This document shows, piece after piece, positions 34,701 to 45,199 of a DNA stretch of 64,000 nt. The first letter of the stretch is position 1. Every line of letters starts with the position of its first letter. The DNA lies in assembly GCA_033439265.1 (NCBI GenBank), contig JAVTVX010000019.1, positions 16,332,039-16,396,038 of the forward strand, given 5' to 3'. The DNA is from Dillenia suffruticosa. Lineage: Eukaryota > Streptophyta > Magnoliopsida > Dilleniales > Dilleniaceae. The translations under genes and the position numbers were made by a program. The notes below the pieces were generated by a model. That model was not told where the DNA came from. It saw nothing but the letters and a program-made list of their open reading frames with translations, and made no database searches.

Positions 34701-37443
34701 ACATTGGATTATCCTGATTTAACAAAGTTCCCAAATTTCTGTTACATTAGTTGGTTTTCGTGTGTATTTTCTGGTGTGCTGTTATGAAGAACTAAAATTG
34801 TATATGCTTTATCAGTCTCTGATGTGTATTTGCAGCTACCTTATCATGATATAACACTGGAGGCTGCATGGCCTGAGCTATTCGTTGACAAAAATGGTGG
34901 ATACTGGGAGGTGCCTGAATCTGTATCACTAGATTTGTCATCTCTTGTAACTGAATCTGGATTGCGCTACCGACTTGGCATACATAGAAATAAGGGTCGT
35001 GCTGAGCCTCTTAATGGGAAAAGTGGGGAGGTTCCTTCAGCTCTTCTGCCTGGTGTATGTGCAAAAGCTGCCTTCTCATATGAGAAGAGTAGAGACCTTT
35101 GGAGGCAAGAGGAGACGAAAAAGGATCTCATTATAAAGACTCCGAGAGGTCAATTCTTGCGACCTGCGTATGATTCCCGTCTTAAAGAACCTCATTCAAC
35201 AATATCTGGAATCATTGGTAATGGTTCAGTCTCTTTTGTACTCACTGCTAGAATTTTATCATTAGCTTGCGGTAATGCCAGTTACACTCTTGTACTTTGT
35301 AATAAGGTTTTCCATAACTAGTGTTTTAACTTTATTCTCATTTTTGTTGTCTTAATGTCCCCAGTTTTATCTTTGTACTTTTTCTCTTAATCTTCGTTAT
35401 CAAACGTCAACTAATTTGTAGTTTTCCTGGGTCGAGCGTTAATAGTCAGTCAGTAACCAGTTTTTCTGCAGTTTTATTTCTTCCTGATCCTTTTGTGATT
35501 CTTTTATATATTTTGATTAGAATTATGGTTAGGTTGCCCCAGTTATTTACCCATTATTTACCCAAATGCATCTTTATGAACATAGATATCCCCTGGCATT
35601 TACCTTGGTTGCGTGGCGTTTTGGTCGATTTTCTTTGATAAATTAAGATTGACTTTAATTGTTTAGAAGGCCCTATTTTGTAGAAATAGTAGATTAATAT
35701 ATTGTGATATTAAATTTTGTTAACAAGTCCCAGGTGTCAACAATGAATTTGTTGCCTTGTGACAGTCCTTGTTTGAAGAGAATGTTAAGCCAAGGGGGTG
35801 CTATTCATATGAAAAATTCCTATAAGAAAATTTCAAAATACCGAATGTTGTACTGTTATTATTGGTGTCAAGGTTGTTTGTATTTGCATCCTTATTTGGA
35901 ATTGGAGTTGTTGTAGCATTACGTGAAAATAGATTTGAAGCGGTTGAAACCAAAGTTGTCTGCATGAAGCTGTCTGGTGAGGTCCATTCTTTTCACTTCC
36001 AAGGGACTGATAATCATTTGCAACAAAAAATTTATTTCTAATATCAGATACGAGAGCAAGCAAAGGTATAATCATACAAAACCTATCACCATGAATTGTG
36101 GCATTTTCTTTTAGGGCAATATTTAAAAATTCAGCACACCTCATTTCACAAGAATTTGGATTTGAAGCTTTTGGATAACATCTTCCTAATGTGAGATACA
36201 TAAACAGAATTGATAATATTGGGCCCCTGAACGTCTTCCATGTGTCTTCATTATATGATGCATCTAAATTGTTCATCGTTGTGCATTTGCCTTCCATTTT
36301 TAAACATTTTTATAAGTTATTGGAATGTGATATCTGTTCTCTAAACATTAGTCAAAACTTTGTATTAGGTGGTTCATGTGCAATGTGGTTTGGGGGAAAT
36401 GAAAGCTCCATCCCTATTGAGTCAGCAACAAATGAAGATAGCATGTCAATGAAGATTAAACAGAGAAGCCCATGGAATGCTGATTTATTTGGATCTATTT
36501 GCTATACATTTCAACATGGAAAATTCAGGAAATATTATGGGGACCTCACAAGAGTAGATGCACGGCTTGATTTTTGTTCAGCCTCAGCACTTGCCAAAAG
36601 GGTTTTCAAGAAATCTGAAATAAATGGGGAAGAGATCTCACTGTCCTCTCCCAGGCTCACTTTTATCTTTCAGCAGCAGGTGATTTTATTTATCCTACCT
36701 CAATCACAGCTCCTAATATTGCAAAAGTGAAATCAAATGCTTTCTGCAATATGCAGATCAATAAGATTGTTGTTGCATGGTATTAATTGCCGCATGATGT
36801 GAAATAACAAAAATGTCATCCATGAGTATTATCTGTGTTGGTCAATTGCACCAGTACCATTGCGTCCTTTTCCAGAGTATTGTCTATGTTGGTCAATTGC
36901 ACCACTACCGCATCCCTTCCCGGGGAAATGGTTCTTTTAAATACATATGGTTCTGGGGTTTTCAACTATGAGAGATGGAGAAAAAGGGTTGAAGTTAGAA
37001 TCAACTAGTTAGTAGTTGCATCTGCAGTGCTTGTGGCACGTTTTGAAACATGATTTTGTTCCATGAAAAGGTATTTGGCAGTCATTTTCCACTTTCTGAG
37101 TGCAGTTTTAATAGATTATGGCATCTGCTTTGAAGAAAAATGGTTTTACAAGACTTTGTGAACTATGTAAATTAGACGTGCTGCCTACTTTGTGTAGATT
37201 AGATTTCTCGTGTTAAGGTTCTAATGCTACACTCAATTTTCTTTGCAGGTTGCAGGGCCAATTGTCTTCCGGGTAGATTCCAGGTTCGCATTTGACTCTT
37301 TGGAGAAACGTGGCCTGCAACTTGACGACATGATATACAGCCTTAATTATTCCTTGAGGCTTTTGCAATCTGGGAAAGTTGTAGCTTGGTACTCGCCAAA
37401 GAGGAAAGAAGGAATGATAGAGTTACGTCTCTTTGAGTTCTAG
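31720..37443 (+). CDS. TGD4: TGD4, chloroplast outer-envelope lipid-transfer protein
   Basis: Five exons, 31720-31991, 33729-33978, 34836-35217, 36369-36679 and 37249-37443, give 469 residues (Arabidopsis TGD4 has 479). Family landmarks are the N-terminal LDGWARSVPGEPFPL, HFLDKSLYSLGG, the AAWPELFVDKNGGYWEVPESVSLDLSSL block, DLTRVDARLDF, and the C-terminal VVAWYSPKRKEGMIELRLFE. Family knowledge: TGD4 is a beta-barrel-like outer-envelope protein that binds phosphatidic acid and acts with the TGD1/2/3 ABC transporter to bring ER-made lipids into the plastid. Introns 1, 3 and 4 are GT-AG. Intron 2 appears to start GC (ACG|GCAAGC), since no GT nearby keeps the frame. A (GA) run at 31708-31719 abuts the ATG. 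The gene converges on the co-chaperonin gene, with 633 bases between stop codons. Confidence 0.93.
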
Positions 37444-38076
37444 CTCTTGTAATGTTGGTCTTACATTTTTGCAGACAGGAGATTGTCATGAATACCTGAA
37501 ACTTTTGTGGTGAAATGGTAAATTAGAAGATACAATTTCTTGAATCAAAATTGTTTAGTTGTATTCGAATGTTTGTCTCGTCACATGTTTGGAGAAACTA
37601 AAATTCTTGATCAGAAATGAAACATGGGTAATGGAAGTCGGGACAATCTTCATGCATAATTGTGCATTTCTGCAGTGCATTTCTGCGGACAACTCAAGTC
37701 TTCTGCATAATTGGTGGCACATAATCAAGGATTCATCCAATTCAATGTTGTTGTCAAACAGGGATTAACATATGCTCCAATGTAAATGAGTTGGCCAATT
37801 TTGTTGGAAATACTTAAGCATGAACAGAAATGTATCATCCGCACATCTTAAAACCAATGCTAGGTTCATTCTCGTTGAAATTCCAAGACTACATTATGAC
37901 TGAATTCACAGCAGAACATGCATTGTTTTATGCTATTTGTTCTACATTTCAAAAGTTGTCCCGCCAAAAGTAGGTTCCTCCAGAGTCCGGCCTAAATAAA
38001 AGACAGTACAAATATTAAACCAGCATCAATTGTTGAAGGTTCCCTTTTCAGATCCTCAGACTGGTGCTGCAAATTC
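37444..38076. other. Convergent 3' ends of TGD4 and the co-chaperonin gene
   Basis: This interval must hold both 3' untranslated regions. Short frames on both strands (37559-37768, 37555-37740) are not supported. Confidence 0.5.
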
Positions 38077-41000
38077 CTACTCAACCTCAGCTAGTAGGTC
38101 GCTCTCTTTGCAAAAGCAGTGCCTAGCTTCAGTTCCCAAGTCCACCTGAAAAGGTAGCTACACATTTCATACAGCGTGTTCTCAAGATAAGAAAAAATAA
38201 GATACACTGTCTCATGTACTGTGCACGCTTATGAGCATAAAGAAGACAAGTGAAGACGCACAATTACAAATTTAACCCCAGAACCACACTTTATCATCCC
38301 GCCCTAGATGAAAAAATCTGTCATTGTGAAGCTGATGAATACAAGACCAGACTACATTTTAAAGCAGTTACTTTCACATGCTCAAGGCTTTCCTTGCAAA
38401 GGTTAAACCACCAAAATTATTTCACGAAATCCTGGCTGATGTAACCTTCTGATGGAGTGCCGCTGGACATCTAAAGTAGATGATGTTACAGCTTGCTTTA
38501 TGATGATTTTATAGCCTATTACTCTCTGGTTTCACTTGCTTTTGGATGATTTCATATCCTCTTTAATGTATTTCTTTCTTTCCTCTTCATAACTCATTTT
38601 CTCATTACCAATATCACTCTATTAATAATAACAGGAAAATGAAAAGATACATATCATTAGCAGTTTGCTGTAAGCTGCAATATTCTGGCAAAAAAAAAAA
38701 AAAAATAAAAGAAGAAAAAAAACTCCGAACAGATTTCATGCTATAAATGCGTATTAGTTATGACTAAATGCTATCAGAAGCAGCACAAACATAGATCGTG
38801 TCCTTACATTGCAAACATGGGAAAGTTAAATTATTCAATTTTATATTAATAAACAGATGAACATGCATTGCTGAAAAGCTAAAAAGAAATGGAGTTTACC
38901 TCATAAGCACTTATGTCCGAGAAAAGGACCTGCAATAGAAGCATTTACAAATCTTTTACTGAAGAAGAAATTGTTATATTATAATTGGCAAAAAAGTCTC
39001 AGCTAGTATCCTAACTAGAGTTCAAAAGGTGCCATCATTTTAGTCAACAGACAACAGGCACTGTAAATTCTTCAGCACCCATAATAGCTTACCTTCTTTC
39101 CAGCCTCTACATTCCCAACTTCAGCACCAACAGAGAGGACCTATAGGGAGGGGGAAAAAAAAGTACAAGTGCTTTAATTTTTATCAGCCACGCCCGCACA
39201 ATGAGAAAGAAAGGCATATTTTGACAGAAGGAAAGAACAAGAATGGGAAGGATCTGAATGCCATTAATGATAAGTAATTCAGGGTTTCTCAGCTTTGCTC
39301 ACCTCTCCCATGAGGTACCGCTCGAACTTGACAGCCGATTTTGGCAACAAAACTCCCCCAGCTGATTTCTGCAAAACCAAATTATTTCTTGCATCAGCAT
39401 AACAATACTAATAGTTTGTAGTCTAACCAAACAAACATCCCCTCTCCTGTGATGTCAAACAGAGATTGACAGACAAATTCAGCACAATTAGGGAAAAAGC
39501 ATGTCTAAAATAGCATATAATTTTAGTTTTAGTAAATCAATGAGCATCAGTTGCAGAGTAGATGAGTACGGTCCCTAAAGGAAAAATCTATAGAAAGCTA
39601 ACTAGAACAGGTCTATGTTGCACAAAATAACTGTGGTTAATATAGAACAAGTAACAAGAACCATTCCTACAAACACCAAATCCACCAACTAATAATTTAA
39701 GAGGAATTCATGTTTAAAATGTGAGTTGGGTGCCCATGGGGCCTGTTGTGTGAATAATAGCAGCAAAACCATGTAGACAAATTTAAATTGGAACGGAAAG
39801 AAAAGGAGCTGAGTGGATAAAAGGAATTGGAAGGAAGGAAGGATCTATAGACAAGAAGAAGGGACTCATGGTAGAGTATAGGCAAATGTCTTTGTCACAA
39901 GAGGGGAAGAGAGCATACAAACAGTTCCACTGTGTAAATCTCTAAACACTCTAAAGTGCACTTGTTTTACCATTCTTTACAAGGCCATAAGTCCTGGAGA
40001 GTCAAAAGATTCAAAGATATAAAAGGAACACCTATGTATGAAGTATGCAGAATGATGTAAGGCATGAATCAATTTATAAAGAACTAGTCCACTTCTCAAC
40101 CTCAATATGGTATACACTTATTTAACTCAAAATACAAGAACTTACGTCATTATTTTAGGATGTGACAGTCACAAGGGTAAAATTTAGCAATGTTAGAAGA
40201 ATTATATACAACAAAAGAAGAAGGGGAAAGGCCTTTGTATGAAAAATGGATCAGAAAGGTGAAAGAACATCTGTATGGAATCTATTAATGCAGATAATGT
40301 TTTATTTAAAATTGTTAGCTATCTCGCATTGTGGTGATTGGTAGGGGAGTGAGTGTGCATTATAAGCATAAGGGCCTCCACTAGGTAATGGGACCACTAC
40401 GTTCAATGCAATCCTAATCAGTATTTTGTTAGAGTTCATGTAGCAAAATAGTATATTTTGATATTCCATTCAGTTAATGGGTTCAGGATGTTTAAAATCA
40501 CAAACGCAATTACTTTCGCTAAGCCATCTATTTCACGTGCAATGACACCAGAAGCATCATTTGTAGCAAAATCTAAATTTTTCTTTAAGAGAGATTTTTA
40601 TGTCGTATAAAACTTGGCGTCTCAATGCAGGTTATGAGGGAAGAATGCTACATCATGAAACATGAAAGATGAAACATGTAACAATGACTCCTTATTAGAA
40701 GAAAAAAAAAATACTCTTTTTACTTGATAACAGATATGGTAAATTACCTTGAATTGAAGGCCAGCTTCTATGCACAAATTAGTCCCATCCCAAGTGCAGT
40801 GCACAAGGGGTGACAATGCACAAAGGGAATAATTTGTAATGCCTTGTCTATTTTAAAGATGGCCTATAGGTGCCTTTCATAAGGAAATTGTTTTCCAGGT
40901 TCTACCATAAAGTAGATACGGAACTTACAATTATTCAATAGCACTTGCTAAAAGTAGACATAAAAAAGGGATACAGCAGGGTAGGATTTCATCATCTACT

Positions 41001-42665
41001 TTTGCATGGTCTATTCATAATTAAAATCCTATTAATACCTTACATGCACCTATTACCATTAGTTGATAATCGATGGGGCCAGTTGTCAAAGACAGGGACA
41101 ACTTTTGTGAAGGGGTCATCGCTGCCAAATCCCACCACCACAGCTCTGATCAATATTAGTCCTGTTATCAAAAACTAACATGCCACAACTTCTATTCCCA
41201 AAATGGATTTGGCCATCTGTTGCAAGGGCATTTTAACTCGTTTGTAACTAGTACATAGAGCATCCATATGATAAATTCTCACATGTTTACCCTACAACTA
41301 TGTAAGAAACTTCTATTAAAAATGTTAAGCATGTAGCAAGAGAATGCATCTCAAATGAAGCCCTTAAATAACAACAAATGAATATAATTTACTCAGTCAT
41401 TGCAACTACTTTTTTTTTTATTTTAAACAGCAAATATATAAATTGTTTGGACCAATTTGAATATGGGGTGAAGTGTCAAACAAGAATGGTAGATTTGCCA
41501 GATTCCACAACAATGCAGCTCTAGTAAGCATAATTCTAAAAGTTGCCAATATCTCACAATATAAAAATAATTATAGAGTGGGATATATTAGTAATAGCAT
41601 CACTATCAATACAAAATATAATGGATACAAAATCAATTGTCAAGATTTTCCATGAATTGTAGAATTAAGTTATTTTTTGGATAACATGTCAGAGAAACAA
41701 ACATGATTTGGAATGCTAATTTCATTTGTCAATTTTATTTGACATTGGACCATAGCACTAATACTGCTCAAATAACATAGTTTCTTTTGCAACCACTACA
41801 ACCCATGTTGCACGAACACTTAACAAAGAATGGACATGCTCTTTAGAAAAGACACAAACGCTATACCTTTTATCTTTCAATAGTGTAAATGTTTTTCTTG
41901 CTTTGTTGGGCATGTAATGTTGCTACGACTAAATATATTGGGATTAAACACATTGCTTGTAGATGAATATGAGTTTCAATTCTTAATGAAAGAAATACAT
42001 AGGTTATACGTTTGTTTACATGGGTAAACCTGGATAAATGAATCCTAATTACACCATACTTTTATTTATTTTTTTAATCTTTATGCGAATGAAAAATAAT
42101 TAAAGCATACTCGACTGGTCAATGTTTTTCATGGGTGACCTAATGCTAAACCAAATTCACATGCTAAAAAAAATACAAGATAAAGAATAAGATAGGGTGT
42201 TTACCTCGGGTAGCTCCTGAAGACGAATGAGAACTCTATCAGCTTGTGGGATTACCTGCAATCGATTGCAACCACATTAACGTTAACCCCTACAAGAATT
42301 TAGTCAAAACCCAGAACAATGATTGCATCAAAAGAAAATATAAATTTGTTAATTATGTACTGAAAATGAATGGAAAAGGAACAAAAATGAAAACCTTGGT
42401 GGGTTCCCATTTCTTGGCAATAGCATTGATTCTGAGAGAAGTAGAATTTCTTCTCGCACCTGTCCGACACAGACCCAAAATTTTCAACAAAGAAGAAAAG
42501 AAAAAAGTTAAATCAGAAAAATTCGGGAGAACGTTAGCTACAAGGAAATGAAGGGAGGTTTTAATTTAACATACCTAGTAATCTCTGGTTGGATATTGAA
42601 GAATTATTGCTGTTGAGGTTGAGTGAGGAGAAGGGTTTTGAAAGAGTCACCAAAGTGGAAGCCAT
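38077..42665 (-). CDS. CPN10: Chloroplast 10 kDa co-chaperonin (GroES-like)
   Basis: Seven minus-strand exons, 42665-42575, 42459-42395, 42255-42205, 39368-39303, 39140-39093, 38929-38900 and 38145-38077, all with GT-AG borders, give 139 residues, the length of Arabidopsis CHL-CPN10 (At2g44650). Residues 1 to about 48 form a Ser/Asn-rich transit peptide (MASTLVTLSKPFSS). A single GroES domain follows: QADRVLIRL, the mobile loop and GGVLLPKSAVKFERY, AGKKVLFSDISAYEVDLGT, and the terminal HCFCKESDLLAEVE. Family knowledge: it caps plastid Cpn60 during folding of imported proteins such as Rubisco subunits. Intron 3 (42204-39369) is the largest, about 2.8 kb. The start context sits below a CT-rich leader. 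Confidence 0.95.
39369..42204 (-). other. Large third intron of the co-chaperonin gene
   Basis: No nested gene or clear transposon is seen in this 2.8-kb intron. Short frames at 40622-40816, 40945-41178 and 41473-41655 have no recognisable products. Confidence 0.5.
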
Positions 42666-42690
42666 TGGATAACGCAGACGGGGGGAGGGG

Positions 42691-42707
42691 AGAGAGAGAG
42701 AGAGAGA
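42691..42707 (-). repeat. CT/GA repeat in the co-chaperonin 5' leader
   Basis: A perfect AG run on the plus strand reads as (CT)n in the mRNA sense, about 25 bases above the ATG. It continues a G-rich/C-rich stretch (42680-42690). Confidence 0.6.
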
Positions 42708-43520
42708 CGCTCGTTCTACTTTTGTGCAAGGAGAGACAGAGAGTAACGAGTTGAGGTTCTAGATAGTTCTTTCCACATTTGCGGGCCGAGCGGGTGGGCT
42801 AGGTCAGTTTTGTTCTGTAAAGTCCGTACTGGTCCAAATGGTCCAACAGAGATAAAATTGGTTGGGCCACGTAATGAACGGCATCGTCAAAGGTGAACAT
42901 CGGGAGGAAATTGGAAATACGAAAAGAGTTTTTTAATTCTTTTTAATATTTAACGATATGGATCTGGGTTATTCAGTTAATCTAATTTTAAATTATCCGA
43001 CTAATCTTGTTTGAGTAATATGGAGTTCATTTGATAAAATTTCTTTCGATATCTATTTTTTTATATTCAATAGTTAAATTCAAAATTTTGATCAAAATAA
43101 TTTCGTATTATGTCATTGATTCAACATGACATTAGTAAAGTTTTTTAAATTATATTTCTACTATAAATAGATTATATCTTTATATACTCATAATTATAAT
43201 AATTGTATTAAATACAAATTTTTATTTTCTAGGAAATAGTTAAATGATATAATTATGTCGAAAGTAATCTGTTGTTGTACAACTTTTCGAACTATACACT
43301 TGCTCTCAAGTTGGCATGTACATATCAATACATCCCAATTTGGAAAGAATGTAGTGAAATTGTTTGAAACCCAAAGGTTTTGTGAACACATTTGCAAACC
43401 GATGTTTAGTGGTGAGGAATTATTCTTGACCTTTTGATCTCACAAAGTGTGAGAGTCTATCTCTATATGTTTGGTATGTTCATAAAAGAGTTAGAGACAA
43501 TTTGGATAGTTGTTGATTAT

Positions 43521-44384
43521 CGTATTTATAAATATAAAATAATATTAATATAAAAAATTGATAAATATGATTGTGATATCAAATTAAAGAATATGAAAAT
43601 AATATAAAAATATTAAAATCTAATACTTCATTTATTTAATAAATTATTATAATAAATTAGATTTATATAAAAAATTTATTATTATAAATATAAAAATATT
43701 TATTACAAATATAAAAATATAAAAATATGAAAAATCAAATATATATAAAAATCAAATCATTAATTGATTTGATTTTAAATATATAACGTATTTCCTAACA
43801 TCTACTTAAATTCAATATAATATAATAAAAATCACTTGAATTTAAAAATACGATGGATGTATATTGAAGAGTAGTTTTTTAAAAACGGACTGGTAATCTT
43901 TTGGAGGTGCATGTAAGCGTGTACAAAAGAGTAGTTTTTTAAGAACCAATCGGGAGTTTTCTGAAGCTACGTGGAAGTGTATATTAAAGAGCAGATTTTT
44001 CAAAAAGGATCAGAGATCTTTTAGAGACGTGTGTGTAGGTGTGCAAATAGTCCTTTTTGCAAGGATGATAAAAATATAAAAATAATATGATTATGTCTCT
44101 GTATCAAATTAAAAATATTAAATAATATGAATATGAAAAATATATGAACATAATTATGATACCATGTTAGAGAATATTAGAAACAATAAAAAAACATTAA
44201 AATATAATATTCTATTATTTCAATAAATTATTACAATAAGTTGAGTTTATACAAAAAAAAAAAAAAAAAACACATTGTCATAAATATAAAACAAATTGTT
44301 ATAAATATAGAAATATAAATATCAGGAAAATCAAATATATATATATTGATTTGATTTTGATATATAATATATTTCTTAACAAAC
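43521..44384 (-). mobile_element. Small LTR-leader-LTR (TRIM-like) insertion inside Copia RNase H
   Basis: On the minus strand, one LTR starts TGTTAAGAAATATA (44382) and ends TCTCTAACA next to TGGTATCATAATTATG, a primer-binding-site-like sequence. A leader with three 60-bp repeats follows. A second LTR starts TGTTAGGAAATACG (43801). Both LTRs share the AAAATCAAATC and ATTTATTGAAATAA/ATTTATTAAATAAA themes. No coding sequence lies between them. The flanking RNase H coding sequence resumes after the unit, showing it is an insertion. Exact right end and target duplication are not resolved. Confidence 0.6.
43861..44040 (-). repeat. Three tandem 60-bp repeats in the leader
   Basis: Units 43861-43920, 43921-43980 and 43981-44040 align base for base over most of their length. 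Shared core: AAGAGTAGTTTTTTAA near the start, GGGAGTTTTCTGAAGC-like in the middle, TGTAAGCGT/GGAAGTGT at the end. A partial fourth unit (GTGCAAATAGTCCTTTTTGC) follows. Confidence 0.8.
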
Positions 44385-45199
44385 ATAGAACATTTTCATT
44401 GAATAATCGACTTGAAATCCTATTTTTGTTAGCAAATTTTCTGACCAAATTAATTGGCAAGCTCCGTGTGTCAATGCTTTGTATTCTGTGTGCGCTCAAT
44501 CGAGCTACAACATTTTATTTTTTGCTTTTCTAGGTTACTAGATTTTCCTCGACAAATGAACAATACCATGTAGTTGATTTTCTATCATCCTTTGTTGCCT
44601 GTCAAATTAGTATCCATAAAAGTAATTATATCCAAATTATTATTTTATTTAAACCAAATACCCTTTTCATGGGAAGATTTGATGTATCTTAATATCCTGT
44701 CTATTAATCGCAAAGTGTCCAATTCAAGGACTATGCATAACCTGACTAACGAGACTTGCAACAAATGCGATATTAGATCTAGTCATTGTGAGAAAAAATT
44801 AATTTCTCGACGAGTCTTTGAAACCTTTCAATATTAGCTATACCCTATATTGAAAAAATTTACAATTCGACATAATATGAGTGATAGTAGGTTAGCTACC
44901 AAGATTTCTGGTTTCTATGATAAGATCAAGTGCTTACTTTCTTTTAAAACATAAATGCTCTCTTTTATGAATGAGCAAATTTATTATTAAGAAAAACTCT
45001 AACCCTCTTAAATCCCTTATGTCAAGGTCTTTTTTCAGAGAACATTTTATGTTATTAATCTAATTTTTATTGCTACATGTTACAATAAATTTATCTAGAT
45101 AAATGAGAACAAGAGTTTTATTTTTTGATCCTTGCTTTATGAATAGTTGAATTATCAGAACCACATATCTTGTATCCATATCTTAGGAGAGCAAAAATT

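Larger units (their letters stand above)
42950..45185 (-). mobile_element. Copia element 3 (3' part), minus strand, split by a nested LTR element
   Basis: On the minus strand, fragments of reverse transcriptase (LVLIYLD, then DIRDLRGLEFFLNN; about 45185-44850), its end (LTMTRSNIAFVASLVSQVMHSP, near 44800-44740) and RNase H (AHTEYKALTHGACQLIW, near 44480-44430) occur in Copia order. RNase H breaks off at about 44385 and resumes at about 43520, giving NVFTKPLGFKQFHYILSKLG and IDMYMPT-stop (43395-43300). An AT-rich probable 3' LTR lies below 43280. The 5' half of the element is missing. Confidence 0.75.
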
